DNA of 64,000 nt from Mesorhizobium sp. WSM4311 (lineage in GTDB: Bacteria > Pseudomonadota > Alphaproteobacteria > Rhizobiales > Rhizobiaceae): contig NZ_NSFV01000001.1 of NCBI RefSeq assembly GCF_002295115.1, positions 682,001 through 746,000 on the forward strand, given 5' to 3'. The notes beneath the pieces were generated by a model. It did not search any database and was not told where the DNA came from. It was given only the letters and a program-made list of their open reading frames with translations. Position 1 is the first letter of the stretch, and every line of letters starts with the position of its first letter. A program made the position numbers and the translations under genes. This document shows, piece after piece, positions 53,684 to 64,000 of this stretch.

Positions 53684-54052
53684 TCAGGCGATATGGGCTT
53701 TGTAGGCGGCCTCATCCATGAGGCCGGCGAGCTGACTTTCGTCGGCAAGCTTCATCTTCCACAGCCAGCCGGCGCCGGTTGCCGCCGAGTTGACCAGCGA
53801 CGGGTCGGAAGACAGCGTGCCGTTGGCCTCGGTGATCTCGCCGTCGACCGGCGCGTAGACGTCGGAGGCCGCCTTGACGGATTCGACCACGACGGCGGTG
53901 TCGCCCTTGGTCAGCTTCTTGCCCGTTTCCGGCAGTTCTACGAAGACGAGGTCGCCGAGCTGCTCCTGCGCGTAGTCGGTGATGCCGACGGTGGCGATAC
54001 CGCCGTCGACGCGGAGCCATTCGTGATCTGAGGTGAAATAGGTCGTTGCCAT
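53684..54052 (-). CDS. gcvH: Glycine cleavage system H protein
   Basis: A 122-residue lipoyl carrier. Lys60 in [20 protein letters not shown] is the lipoylation site. [20 protein letters not shown] at the N-terminus and [20 protein letters not shown] at the C-terminus are standard. It shuttles the aminomethyl group between GcvP, GcvT and dihydrolipoamide dehydrogenase. ATG 54052 lies 5 bases after the gcvT stop, and gcvP follows 15 bases downstream. Confidence 0.97.
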   Translation of the reverse strand: MATTYFTSDHEWLRVDGGIATVGITDYAQEQLGDLVFVELPETGKKLTKGDTAVVVESVKAASDVYAPVDGEITEANGTLSSDPSLVNSAATGAGWLWKMKLADESQLAGLMDEAAYKAHIA

Positions 54053-54057
54053 AAAAT

Positions 54058-55158
54058 TCATCCTTTGCGGTAGCGATGAGGGGTGAAGGGCAGGGAACTG
54101 ATATCGACGGGGATCTTCGTGCCGCGTACCTCGGCGAACACGCGCGTGCCGGGCTTTGCCAGCGCCGTGGCGACATAGCCTATGGCGACCGGATGGCCGG
54201 ACGAGGGGCCGAAGCCGCCCGATGTGACATGGCCGGCGGGATTGCCGTCGGCGTCGAACAGAGCGGCACCGGCGCGCACCGGCTGGCGGCCTTCCGGCTT
54301 CAGCCCGACGCGCTTTTGTGCCGGGCCGCGTTCGACGGCGGCACGCAAGGCGTCGGCGCCGATAAAGGCGCCGGAAGCGCGGATATCCCTGGGGATCGCC
54401 CACATCAGCGCCGCCGCGGCCGGGTCGGTCTCGGGCGTGATGTCCTGGCCATGCAGGCAAAGCCCGGCCTCAAGCCGCAGGCTGTCGCGGGCGGCAAGGC
54501 CGATCCACAGCACGCGCTCATCGCCAAGCAGTTTGGCTACGAGATCCCGCGCGTCGGCCTCCGGCAGCCCGATCTCGAAACCGTCCTCGCCGGTATAGCC
54601 AGACCGGCTCATGAACCAGTCTTTCCGCGGCTCGACCCCGTGCATGAACAGCAGCGAACCGGTCTCGATGCCGGCGCGCGACAGCACTGCCCAGGCCTCG
54701 GGTCCCTGGATGGCCAGGAAGACGCGGTCGAGCGGCTCGACCTTCACATCGAAATTCGTGGCGAGCTCACGCAGATGCTTTTCGTCGGCGACGGCGTTGC
54801 CGGCATTGGCGACCACCATGAATCTGGTATCGCCGAGCCGGGTGACGATCAGGTCGTCAAGGATGCCGCCGGCCTCATTGAGGAAGAAGGACAGTTTCGA
54901 CTGCGAGATTTCGAGCGCGCCGGCATCCAGGGGGCAAGCGCGGTTGAGTAGTGCAACCGCTTGTGGCCCGCTGACCTCGAACAGTTTCATGTGCGAGATA
55001 TCGAAGAGACCGGCATGCTCGCGGGTGTGCAGGTGCTCCTTCATGACGCCGGCCGGATAGGTCAGCGGCATCGACCAGCCGGCAAAGGCGCCGAAGCGCG
55101 CACCGGCGGCTGTGTGGATATCTTCGAGGGGAAGGTGTTTTGAGTCGTCGCCCGTCAT
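54058..55158 (-). CDS. gcvT: Glycine cleavage system T protein (aminomethyltransferase)
   Basis: A 366-residue tetrahydrofolate-dependent enzyme that moves the aminomethyl carbon to THF, releasing ammonia. Landmarks: [78 protein letters not shown] and [18 protein letters not shown]. It is first in the operon, with the glycine riboswitch in its 5' leader. GcvT chemistry feeds one-carbon units to serine, purine and methionine synthesis. Confidence 0.96.
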   Translation of the reverse strand: MTGDDSKHLPLEDIHTAAGARFGAFAGWSMPLTYPAGVMKEHLHTREHAGLFDISHMKLFEVSGPQAVALLNRACPLDAGALEISQSKLSFFLNEAGGILDDLIVTRLGDTRFMVVANAGNAVADEKHLRELATNFDVKVEPLDRVFLAIQGPEAWAVLSRAGIETGSLLFMHGVEPRKDWFMSRSGYTGEDGFEIGLPEADARDLVAKLLGDERVLWIGLAARDSLRLEAGLCLHGQDITPETDPAAAALMWAIPRDIRASGAFIGADALRAAVERGPAQKRVGLKPEGRQPVRAGAALFDADGNPAGHVTSGGFGPSSGHPVAIGYVATALAKPGTRVFAEVRGTKIPVDISSLPFTPHRYRKG

Positions 55159-55208
55159 GTCGTCTCCAGAGTCGCACGCAATCGGCCGCGAATGGCGACC
55201 AGTCCGTG

Positions 55209-55386
55209 CCCCTCTGTCTGAAGCCTGAGAGACTCGCGCAACCGGAACTCTGTCAGCGGCGCTTACACCTTCGGCGCGGGGGCAAGCCCCGACTTTCCAG
55301 AGTGTCTTTCCCGTCTACGGTTCTTTTGCCTGAGAGATTTCGGGCGATTTCCCCTTCGGCGGCAGCTCTCGCTGCTCTCTCCCGCA
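55209..55386 (-). promoter_or_regulatory. Tandem glycine riboswitch in the gcvT leader
   Basis: On the minus strand the leader contains two aptamer-like units in the conserved order. The first runs from about 55386: GCGGGAGAG, GCCGAAGGGG, then AATCTCTCAGGC at 55328-55339 (the canonical CTCTCAGGC box, 55328-55336). The second has TGGAAAG, GCCGAAGGTG and a second CTCTCAGGC at 55223-55231. This matches the two-aptamer glycine riboswitch of proteobacterial gcv operons, which turns the genes on when glycine is high. It lies 51 bases before the gcvT ATG. Confidence 0.92.
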
Positions 55387-55567
55387 AACAGGTAGGACTC
55401 AGAATCCCGAGCCCTCGACGCGCCATCCATAGCCCGTCGGCGACACCTTGTCACCTCCCAGCGACATGTTACCGACAAGTCTTCGCTAACCACGCCGTTT
55501 GCCGGTTTTTCAAGACACTCCTGATATAGCAGGCCGATGTAACGCTTTGGGGCGGACGGGGACGACA

Positions 55568-56569
55568 ATGGGCGAATTGATCATGAGCGCGCCGGTGGCG
55601 GGGCTGACCTCGAAGAATCGCATTGCCCCGGAGGATGTGGTGATGCTGCGCCGCGACGTGTTCGCCGATGGCGTGGTGACCCGTGGCGAGGCCGAGGCGC
55701 TGTTTGCTCTCGACCAGACGGCCCAGGACAAATGCGCGCAGTGGGCACCGTTCTTCGTCGAGGCGGTGACCGACTACATCGTCCATCAGGAAAAGCCGTC
55801 CGGCTATATATCGCAGGACAATGCGGGCTGGCTGGTCCGCACGATCTCGCGCGACGGCATGGTCGACAGCCGCACCGAACTCGAATTGCTGGTCCATGTG
55901 CTGGAAAAGGCGAGATCCACGCCGAGCAAGCTTTGCGTCTATGCGCTGGAGCAGGTCGCCCATGCCGTCATCGACGGCAAGGGGCCGCTGATGCTGGGCG
56001 GCGCGCTGGTGCCCGGACTGATCGCCAAGGCGGAAGTCGAGCTGCTGCGCCGCATCCTGCATGCCCATGGCGGCGACGGCAACATCGCCATCACCCGCGG
56101 CGAGGCCGAGCTGCTGTTCAGGATCAACGAGCAGACCGCCCAGGCCAAGAACGATCCTTCGTGGAACGACCTTTTCGTCAAGGCGATCGCCAATTTCGTC
56201 ATGTGTTCGGCCGGCTATGAGGCGCCGACCCGCGATGTGGCGCTGCGGCAGGAAAGCTTCCTCGAACGCGCCGATCCGGAAATCGGCGGCTTCTTCAGCC
56301 GCATGGTGTCCGGCGGCCTTGCCGGCATCATCGAGGCCTATCGGTCCCCTGATGACATCGAGGCCGAGTGGGAGGCGAAGAACAGGGCGGCCGAGGCCCT
56401 GGCTCGCCGCGCCGAGACGATCGATGCCGGCGAAGCCAAATGGCTGATCGAGCACATCGGCGTGGACAGGCCCCTGTACGAAAACGAGCGCGCGCTGCTG
56501 ACCTTGATCAAGCATGCCTCGCCGGAGATCCATCCGGCGCTAAGGCCGCTGCTTGAGAAGGTTGCCTAA
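55568..56569 (+). CDS. Hypothetical protein with internal duplication
   Basis: A 333-residue soluble protein. Two homologous halves are visible: VTRGEAEALFALDQTAQDKC, FFVEAVTDYIVHQEKPSGYI and later ITRGEAELLFRINEQTAQAK, LFVKAIANFVMCSAGYEAP. Each half starts with T-R-G-E-A-E-x-L-F, has a hydrophobic helix and an acidic patch; a third weaker copy lies near IDAGEAKWLIEHIG. I do not recognise a named family, though rhizobial hypotheticals look like this. Calcium-binding EF-hands were considered, but the loops lack the Asp/Asn pattern. ATG 55568 was chosen for its ACAATG context; 55583 is also in frame. It is divergent from gcvT and overlaps the next gene by four bases. Confidence 0.7.
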   Translation: MGELIMSAPVAGLTSKNRIAPEDVVMLRRDVFADGVVTRGEAEALFALDQTAQDKCAQWAPFFVEAVTDYIVHQEKPSGYISQDNAGWLVRTISRDGMVDSRTELELLVHVLEKARSTPSKLCVYALEQVAHAVIDGKGPLMLGGALVPGLIAKAEVELLRRILHAHGGDGNIAITRGEAELLFRINEQTAQAKNDPSWNDLFVKAIANFVMCSAGYEAPTRDVALRQESFLERADPEIGGFFSRMVSGGLAGIIEAYRSPDDIEAEWEAKNRAAEALARRAETIDAGEAKWLIEHIGVDRPLYENERALLTLIKHASPEIHPALRPLLEKVA

Positions 56570-57003
56570 AGTGCACCGTCCGCTGCTGTCGTTTTACAAA
56601 GGATGATGTTGGAGTGGCCTTCGGGCCATTGCGCCAGTTCGGCGATGCGCCGGAAGCCAGCCTTCTCGTAGAGGCCCGGCGCCTGGAAGTCGTGGCTGGA
56701 GACCCAAATTCTCCTGACTCCTCGAACGGTTGCCTCAGCCACAAAAGCGCTGAGCAACTGCGTTGCATAGCCGCGACCGCGATAGGCCTCGTCAATCCAC
56801 ATCAATGTCAGCTCGGACGTGCTCGCCCAAGAGTAGCCGGCGGCAACGCCGATGGCATGTCCTGCACCGTCACGAATAACGAAAGCCAGTGTCCGGTCAT
56901 CGGCGCAGCCCGTCGCGCGCCGGTTGTCCTCGTGAAGGCGTTCCTCAAGCAAGCTCAACTCGATCGGCGACAGATCGTGCTCGGCCTGTATGCGGATGGT
57001 CAT
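56566..57003 (-). CDS. GNAT-family N-acetyltransferase
   Basis: A 145-residue acetyltransferase. The acetyl-CoA loop is YRGRGYATQLLSAFVAEATV, preceded by ELTLMWIDEA and followed by SSHDFQAPGLYEKAGF. The N-terminal strand and helix (EHDLSPIELSLLEERLHEDN) are typical of small GNATs. The acceptor is unknown. ATG 57003 overlaps the stop of the molybdopterin oxidoreductase gene by one base, so translation is coupled. Its 3' end overlaps the convergent hypothetical gene by four bases. Confidence 0.85.
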   Translation of the reverse strand: MTIRIQAEHDLSPIELSLLEERLHEDNRRATGCADDRTLAFVIRDGAGHAIGVAAGYSWASTSELTLMWIDEAYRGRGYATQLLSAFVAEATVRGVRRIWVSSHDFQAPGLYEKAGFRRIAELAQWPEGHSNIILCKTTAADGAL

Positions 57004-57794
57004 CAAATCCCGCCATACCAATCGTAGCCATTGTCTTCCCAATAGCCGCCGCGGCCGCCGCCGACATTGGCAAAGCCGTCGACCAGCTCGATTTTGTAGA
57101 GGTATTTCGGCATCTTGTAGCCGAGCTGGCGCTCGACGCGGACGCGCAGCGGCGCGCCGTTCTCGACCGGGAGCGGTTTGCCATTCAGGCCATAGGCGAG
57201 GATCGTCTGCGGATGGCGGGCGTCGATCAGGTCGATGGTGCCGTAATATTTGATGTCGCCGGACAGGCTGCGGTCGATCGTGTCGAGGCAATGGAACATG
57301 ACGTAGCGCGCCTGCGGCTTGACCACCGCCTGGTCGAGCACCAGCGACAACGGCGTGCCGGTCCATTTGGCGATGCAACTCCAGCCCTCGACGCAGTCGT
57401 GGCGGGTGATCTGGGTGCGGCTCGGCATGTTCTGGAGTTGCTCGCGGCTGAGCGACAGCGGCTTCTCGACTAGACCCGACACCTCCAATCGCCAGTCGGC
57501 GAAGTTGTTGGCGAGCAGGCCCTTGTAGGTGTCATCGTCGGGGGCGGTAACGCCGTTCGGCCGCTGCGCCTGGCGGATGTCGGCCTCGGTGAATTCCGGT
57601 GCCAGCGCGTCACGGCCGGCAAGCAGGCGTTGCGCGCGATACGTCAGGCCATTGGCGTTTTCGAGGAAACTGCGCAGGCCGCCGCCAATGCTCAGCTGGC
57701 CGTCGAAGGCGTCGCAGCCCGACAGCATGATGCCGGAGGCGCCAAGGCTGGCGGCGGTCAGGAATTTCCGGCGGCTGATCTCAAACTTGGCCAT
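57003..57794 (-). CDS. Molybdopterin-dependent oxidoreductase (MsrP/SOX-fold)
   Basis: A 263-residue periplasmic protein of the sulfite-oxidase/MsrP fold. A twin-arginine signal (SRRKFLTAASLGASGIMLSG) directs folded export with the Mo cofactor. The presumed molybdenum-ligating Cys lies in ITRHDCVEGWSCIAKWTG. C-terminal LGYKMPKYLYKIELVDG matches the family. MsrP repairs methionine sulfoxide; related enzymes oxidise other substrates, so the reaction is open. The preceding gene encodes a b-type cytochrome, a likely electron partner. ATG 57794 was chosen to start near the Tat motif. Confidence 0.85.
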   Translation of the reverse strand: MAKFEISRRKFLTAASLGASGIMLSGCDAFDGQLSIGGGLRSFLENANGLTYRAQRLLAGRDALAPEFTEADIRQAQRPNGVTAPDDDTYKGLLANNFADWRLEVSGLVEKPLSLSREQLQNMPSRTQITRHDCVEGWSCIAKWTGTPLSLVLDQAVVKPQARYVMFHCLDTIDRSLSGDIKYYGTIDLIDARHPQTILAYGLNGKPLPVENGAPLRVRVERQLGYKMPKYLYKIELVDGFANVGGGRGGYWEDNGYDWYGGI

Positions 57795-57795
57795 G

Positions 57796-58677
57796 TCAGG
57801 CACTCCTCTCGGTCGTCTCGTCGTCATGCGCGGGAGGGTCGGTGCGGTACCAGCCGGTGATGATCGAGCGCAGTTCGTTGATCGGGCCGGCGGCCAGGAT
57901 CATCAGAATGTGGATGATGAAGAAACCGACCAGCAGCAGCATGACGGTGAAATGGATGGTGCGCGCCGTCTGCCGGCCGCCGAGCACCTCGTTGAGGAAG
58001 GGCAGCACCGAATTCATGCTGGGCGACATGGCAAGGCCGGTGATGATCATCAGCGGCAACAGCACGAACAGCACGCCGCCATAAGCCATCTTCTGCAGCG
58101 TGTTGTATTCGCGCGTGTGATGGAATTTCAGCTTGGCGTGGTCGACTATGTCCCGCGGCAGGCGCTTGAGGTCGTCGAGGCGCGGGGCGAGGTCGCGCCT
58201 GATATGGCCGTTGACCAGGCTGGCGACCAGCCAGACGATCAAGGTGGTCGTCAGGATCCAGGCGAAAAAGAAATGCACGACGCGGGCGGTGCCGAGGTCA
58301 TAATAGGACGGAATGGTCGCCCAGGACGGGAAGCCCCGCGCCGTCTCGTTGCCCGGCGGGCCCGACCAGCCGAGCACGCCTGTCGTGTCGAAGCGGTGCC
58401 CGAAGATTTCGGTGTAGCCGCGCGGCCCGGCGCTCGTGTTTTCGGCGCCGATTTCGAAGATGGTGTTGTTGTAGCCGAAGCCGGATTGCTTACCGATATA
58501 GAGCTGCGGCCGGGCGTTGAAGATCTGCAGCCCGGAAAGCAGCATGAAGAACAGCGAAATGGCCCAGATCCAGTGCGTCAGCCGCGTCCAGCGCGACTGC
58601 CGGTAGATCAGCGTGCTGTCACTCGACACGGGAGCGTCCGGTCCGGTGGCGGATTGGCTTCTGGCAACGGATTCCAT
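57796..58677 (-). CDS. Cytochrome b561/cytb-like membrane protein
   Basis: A 293-residue membrane protein with four helices bearing haem-ligand histidines: WTRLTHWIWAISLFFMLLSG, ARVVHFFFAWILTTTLIVWL, LLPLMIITGLAMSPSM and ARTIHFTVMLLLVGFFIIHI. This is the di-haem cytochrome b fold of hydrogenase/formate dehydrogenase gamma subunits. It is longer than the MsrQ partner of E. coli MsrP. It precedes the oxidoreductase gene with a 1-base gap, so it is the likely quinol-linked electron donor or acceptor for that enzyme. Confidence 0.85.
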   Translation of the reverse strand: MESVARSQSATGPDAPVSSDSTLIYRQSRWTRLTHWIWAISLFFMLLSGLQIFNARPQLYIGKQSGFGYNNTIFEIGAENTSAGPRGYTEIFGHRFDTTGVLGWSGPPGNETARGFPSWATIPSYYDLGTARVVHFFFAWILTTTLIVWLVASLVNGHIRRDLAPRLDDLKRLPRDIVDHAKLKFHHTREYNTLQKMAYGGVLFVLLPLMIITGLAMSPSMNSVLPFLNEVLGGRQTARTIHFTVMLLLVGFFIIHILMILAAGPINELRSIITGWYRTDPPAHDDETTERSA

Positions 58678-58774
58678 CTTGTCTCGTCTCCCGGCCTCGC
58701 GGCGTGGCCTGCGCGTTCATTGTCCTCCTGATACGTCGCGATCCAAACCGATGTTTCACCCGATCACGGATTTA

Positions 58775-59452
58775 TTACGGAGCACCCAGGCTGACGGCGA
58801 GATTGACGGCCGCGGCGACGATGACGGTGTTGAAGAAAAACGACAGGATCGAGTGAACAAGCACGACACAGCGCATATGCGTGGTCGATATGTTGGTGTC
58901 CGCGGTTTGCGCGGTCATGCCGATGACCGCCGAGAAATAGAGGAAATCCCAGCCTTCCGGCCGTTTGTCGCCCGGGAACAGCAATCCGCCGACCGGGATT
59001 TTCTTATTGGTTTCGGCCTCCACCGCATCGCCGTCCATCCAGTAGACATGCGCATAATGAAGTGCGGCCATGGCATGGATGGTGAACCAGCCAAGCGGGA
59101 TCGACAGCAGCGCGAAACCAAGCTCGACGGAATTGCCTCTGTTCTTCTGATTGATAAGCAGGAACAACGAGACAACGGCGACGACAACGACGACGAGCGT
59201 CACGGCGAAGATGACCAGCACCGGCTGGTCGGTGGCGCGCGCATTCTTGCTCAGATATTTGCCGGTGAATTTGGGCATCTGGCTGACGACAAGAATGACG
59301 TAGGCGGCGAAAAAGGTATTGGCGCCGATCGAGTAGGCGAGCGGGGCGTGCAGCAGCAACGCCACAAGGAGCGCGAGCGCGCCGAAACACGCCGACATTG
59401 CGAACAGCATATGGCGCTGCATTGGTCCCTGGATCGGGGTTTCGGTGGCCAT
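58775..59452 (-). CDS. DUF1345 membrane protein
   Basis: A 225-residue membrane protein with about five helices (LFAMSACFGALALLVALLLH, TFFAAYVILVVSQMPKFTG, LVIFAVTLVVVVVAVVSLFL, LGFALLSIPLGWFTIHAMAA) and a C-terminal hydrophobic pair. The conserved stretch EGWDFLYFSAVIGMTAQTAD is typical of DUF1345. Function unknown. It lies between the cytochrome b gene and the DUF188 gene on the same strand, with a 26-base gap to the latter. Confidence 0.85.
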   Translation of the reverse strand: MATETPIQGPMQRHMLFAMSACFGALALLVALLLHAPLAYSIGANTFFAAYVILVVSQMPKFTGKYLSKNARATDQPVLVIFAVTLVVVVVAVVSLFLLINQKNRGNSVELGFALLSIPLGWFTIHAMAALHYAHVYWMDGDAVEAETNKKIPVGGLLFPGDKRPEGWDFLYFSAVIGMTAQTADTNISTTHMRCVVLVHSILSFFFNTVIVAAAVNLAVSLGAP

Positions 59453-59478
59453 GACGTCTCCACCCTCGCGCTCGGTTT

Positions 59479-59946
59479 CTAGCCGGGTGTGGCGGATTTC
59501 AGCGCGCGCCGCAAGATGCGGTCGAGTTCGCCGAGGAACCGCGAGCGGTCCTGTGGCGCGAAGGAGGCGTTGTAACCCTTGCTCTCGCCGGTCTCGCGCA
59601 GATGCTGCTTGAGGTCGCGCATGGCCACCGCCATGCCGATGGTTTCGGGCGTAAACGGCCGCCCGGTAGGCCCGAGCACATGGGCGCCTAGCGCCACCGC
59701 GCGGGCGGCAAGCGGAATGTCTGCCGTCACCACGACATCGTTGGATCTGGCGTTCTCGACGATCCAGTCGTCGGCGGCGTCCGCGCCCTTGGAGACCACG
59801 ACATTGCGGATCATCGGATCGCGAGAGGGCCGCAAGCCGCCATTGGAGACGTAGGTGACGACGACGCCGAGGCGCTCGGCGACTTTCTCGACCTCGGCCT
59901 TGACCGGGCAGGCATCGGCGTCGACGTAGATGGCGGGTGCGGACAT
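59479..59946 (-). CDS. UPF0178/YaiI-like protein (DUF188)
   Basis: A 155-residue protein of the YaiI/YqxD UPF0178 family, PIN-like fold. Motifs: IYVDADACPVKAEVEKVAER, DWIVENARSNDVVVTADIPL and GAHVLGPTGRPFTPETIGMA. Acidic residues in the first two are candidate metal ligands; the biochemical role is unknown. It follows the gfa gene on the same strand, after a strong hairpin at 59964-59991, and precedes the DUF1345 gene. Confidence 0.9.
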   Translation of the reverse strand: MSAPAIYVDADACPVKAEVEKVAERLGVVVTYVSNGGLRPSRDPMIRNVVVSKGADAADDWIVENARSNDVVVTADIPLAARAVALGAHVLGPTGRPFTPETIGMAVAMRDLKQHLRETGESKGYNASFAPQDRSRFLGELDRILRRALKSATPG

Positions 59947-59963
59947 TGTTTCTCCGAGACGGA

Positions 59964-59991
59964 CAGGGGCCGGAAGCGTGTCCGGCCCCTG
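59964..59991 (-). terminator. Possible terminator after gfa
   Basis: An 11-bp perfect stem, CAGGGGCCGGA / TCCGGCCCCTG, with a 6-base loop lies between gfa (ends 60010) and the DUF188 gene (starts 59946). No T run follows on the minus strand, so it may be a weak terminator or an mRNA-stabilising hairpin. Confidence 0.5.
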
Positions 59992-60009
59992 CCTGAAATC
60001 CTGCAGCGT

Positions 60010-60579
60010 TCAGGCCGGCAAGGCGCCAGACTTCTTTGCCGTCCAGGTGGCGATATAGTCCATCAGGCCGGGGTTGAGACAGTCATATGGTTCGAGCCCG
60101 ATTGTCCTTAGCTGCGCGCGAATACCATCCATCCGCTTTGGATCGACGCCGGATTCGATGATCGACGAGACGAAGGCGGTGAAACCCGGCGGCGACCAGC
60201 CGTCCTCGACGAAGCGCTCGGGGTGGATGAAGGTCAGGCCCTTGAACGGATGGTCGCGCTCGACCGGGCCGTGCATGTGGACGCCGCAGCCGGTGCAGGC
60301 GTGGCGCTGGATCAGCGCCAAGGGGTCGACCACTTTCAGCTTGTCGCCGTTCTCGGTGACGGTGACGTCCCCGGTGCCGGCGACGGCAACCACCGAGAAT
60401 ATAGCGCCTTCCGGCTTCCAGCATTTGGTGCAGCCGCAGGCGTGGTTGTGGGCGATCTGGCCCTTGACCTTCACCTTGACCGGCTTGCTGGTACAAGCGC
60501 AGACCAGCGTGCCGCCGGCAAAGCTCGCGCTCTCCTTGGGCAGGCCATTGTCGATTTTCGGATGCAGTTTCTCCGCCAT
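60010..60579 (-). CDS. gfa: S-(hydroxymethyl)glutathione synthase (Gfa)
   Basis: A 189-residue zinc protein that speeds the spontaneous reaction of formaldehyde with glutathione. CxxC-type zinc sites are visible: [21 protein letters not shown] and [12 protein letters not shown]. Length and motifs match the Gfa family. ATG 60579 has an excellent ribosome-binding site (GGGAGGAG). It lies 67 bases downstream of the S-(hydroxymethyl)glutathione dehydrogenase gene, forming a formaldehyde-detoxification pair. Confidence 0.94.
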   Translation of the reverse strand: MAEKLHPKIDNGLPKESASFAGGTLVCACTSKPVKVKVKGQIAHNHACGCTKCWKPEGAIFSVVAVAGTGDVTVTENGDKLKVVDPLALIQRHACTGCGVHMHGPVERDHPFKGLTFIHPERFVEDGWSPPGFTAFVSSIIESGVDPKRMDGIRAQLRTIGLEPYDCLNPGLMDYIATWTAKKSGALPA

Positions 60580-60646
60580 TCTTTTCTCCTCCCAGTTGTG
60601 AACCACAGAGGTCGCAGGCCGGTCGGTCGGCGGCGTGTGGCTTGCT

Positions 60647-61774
60647 TCAGTAAACGACGACGCTGCGGATCGACTTGCCCTCATGCATGAGGTCGAACCC
60701 CTTGTTGATGTCTTCCAACTTCAGCAAATGGGTGATCATAGGATCGATCTGTATCTTGCCGTCCATGTACCAGTCGACGATGCGCGGCACGTCGGTGCGG
60801 CCGCGCGCGCCGCCGAAGGCGGTGCCCATCCAGGTGCGGCCGGTAACCAACTGGAACGGCCGCGTCGAGATTTCCTGGCCGGCGCCGGCGACGCCGATGA
60901 TGACCGACTTGCCCCAGCCGCGGTGCGAGGCTTCCAGCGCCTGGCGCATCACCTTGGTGTTGCCGGTGCAGTCGAACGTGTAGTCGGCGCCGCCGATCTG
61001 GTCGGCGCCGCGCTTGGTCATGTTGACGAGGTGCGGGACGATGTCGCCGTCGATCTCCTTCGGATTGACGAAATGCGTCATGCCGAACCGCTCGCCCCAT
61101 TCCTTCTTGTCGTTGTTGAGGTCGACGCCGATGATCATGTCGGCGCCGGCAAGCTTCAGGCCCTGGATGACGTTGAGGCCAATGCCGCCGAGGCCGAAGA
61201 CCACGGCGGTGGCGCCTTGCTCGACCTTGGCGGTGTTGATGACCGCACCGATGCCGGTGGTCACCCCGCAGCCGATGTAGCAGATCTTGTCGAAGGGGGC
61301 GTCGGGATTGACCTTGGCCAGCGCGATCTCGGGCAGCACGGTGAAATTCGAGAAGGTCGAGCAGCCCATATAGTGGAAAATCTTGTCCTTGCCGATCGAA
61401 AAGCGCGACGAGCCGTCGGGCATCAGGCCCTGGCCCTGCGTGGCGCGGATGGCAGTGCACAGATTGGTCTTTCTCGACAGGCAGGACGGGCACTGCCGGC
61501 ATTCGGGCGTATAGAGCGGGATGACATGGTCGCCCTTCTTGACCGAGGTGACGCCCTTGCCGACATCGACCACCACGCCAGCGCCCTCATGGCCGAGAAT
61601 GGCCGGGAACAGGCCTTCGGGATCGGCGCCCGACAAAGTGAACTCGTCGGTGTGGCAGATGCCGGTCGCCTTGATCTCGACCAGCACCTCGCCTTCGCGC
61701 GGACCGTCGAGGTCGACCTCCATGATCTCCAGCGGCTTTCCGGCGGCGACGGCAACAGCGGCGCGGGTTTTCAT
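60647..61774 (-). CDS. adhC: S-(hydroxymethyl)glutathione dehydrogenase (class III ADH)
   Basis: A 375-residue zinc alcohol dehydrogenase. The catalytic zinc Cys is in [19 protein letters not shown], the structural zinc lobe in [17 protein letters not shown], and the NAD-binding Rossmann motif in [20 protein letters not shown]. The SMGVTTGIG-like [20 protein letters not shown] is class III. It oxidises S-(hydroxymethyl)glutathione to S-formylglutathione with NAD. With gfa downstream, it clears formaldehyde; no fghA hydrolase is in the window. The carboxylase gene is divergent with a 200-base gap. Confidence 0.95.
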   Translation of the reverse strand: MKTRAAVAVAAGKPLEIMEVDLDGPREGEVLVEIKATGICHTDEFTLSGADPEGLFPAILGHEGAGVVVDVGKGVTSVKKGDHVIPLYTPECRQCPSCLSRKTNLCTAIRATQGQGLMPDGSSRFSIGKDKIFHYMGCSTFSNFTVLPEIALAKVNPDAPFDKICYIGCGVTTGIGAVINTAKVEQGATAVVFGLGGIGLNVIQGLKLAGADMIIGVDLNNDKKEWGERFGMTHFVNPKEIDGDIVPHLVNMTKRGADQIGGADYTFDCTGNTKVMRQALEASHRGWGKSVIIGVAGAGQEISTRPFQLVTGRTWMGTAFGGARGRTDVPRIVDWYMDGKIQIDPMITHLLKLEDINKGFDLMHEGKSIRSVVVY

Positions 61775-61974
61775 AGGGCGTCCTCCAAATGCGAATTTTT
61801 TTCCAAGGTTTCAGGTTTTTTCGACACGATCAACTGGAAGCTGGCGCCGAGACTGGGCCACAGCGATGAATTGGAATCGCAAATCGATTGAAAGGCACTG
61901 ATTTGCATGGTCGGCTTGACCCCGCAAGCACAGGTCATAAAAGGAACGACCGACCGGAGGGGAACGACCTCAGC

Positions 61975-63987
<2,013 letters not shown>

Positions 63988-64000
63988 AGATTGTTTGGAA

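Overview
The window is chromosomal DNA, about 62% G+C by eye, from an alphaproteobacterium of the order Hyphomicrobiales, most probably Mesorhizobium or a close relative. The main evidence is the gene set and order (phaC, an AlaC-like aminotransferase, hom, glpX, recJ), the tandem glycine riboswitch ahead of gcvTHP, the cpa/tad pilus cluster and several interspersed repeats of a type I recognise from rhizobial genomes. It holds almost only core and housekeeping genes. I see no CRISPR array, rRNA, intact insertion sequence, phage module or symbiosis gene.

Layout. 0-3.3 kb: a small DUF6074-like protein, a 58-aa ORF and three pilus-associated TadG/TadE-type envelope proteins; the last one has a repeat element fused in frame into its 5' end. 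3.3-6.1 kb: a J-domain protein, then a gene-poor stretch between an intact tRNA-Glu and a degenerate copy of that tRNA's 3' half, which looks like the scar of an eroded integrative element (it contains a broken NTF2-fold gene), followed by a 208-bp repeat with terminal inverted repeats. 6.1-14.5 kb: a DUF882 lipoprotein, PHA synthase, an aminotransferase and homoserine dehydrogenase pair, small membrane proteins and class II fructose-bisphosphatase. 14.5-24.4 kb: a frameshifted DUF6434 gene, recJ, a DHFR-like reductase, a patatin, hisI, folE, an Fe-S scaffold, a LysR regulator, yidD, a class D beta-lactamase and a methyltransferase.

24.6-40.4 kb: thrS, an acyltransferase, an exported three-repeat protein, a nitroreductase and flavin-reductase pair, a TetR regulator with two operators facing a membrane methyltransferase gene, a CASTOR/POLLUX-like channel, a MaoC hydratase and CoA-ester lyase operon, a DUF2336 protein, an FUSC transporter and parE. 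40.6-49.5 kb: the Flp/Tad pilus export machine cpaB-cpaC-(small lipoprotein)-cpaE-cpaF-tadB-tadC, an unknown periplasmic protein and tadD. No Flp pilin or prepilin peptidase gene is visible here. The TadE/G-like proteins at 1-3.3 kb may work with this machine from a distance. 49.6-64 kb: a diguanylate cyclase, the glycine cleavage operon gcvT-gcvH-gcvP, a duplicated-domain protein, a molybdopterin oxidoreductase/cytochrome b pair, DUF1345 and DUF188 proteins, the formaldehyde detoxification pair gfa and S-(hydroxymethyl)glutathione dehydrogenase, and the biotin-carrying alpha subunit of an acyl-CoA (propionyl-CoA) carboxylase.

All identifications are from reading translations and motifs without database searches. 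Family names are recognition calls, and start codons were moved inward where a better ribosome-binding site or family-typical N-terminus was visible.
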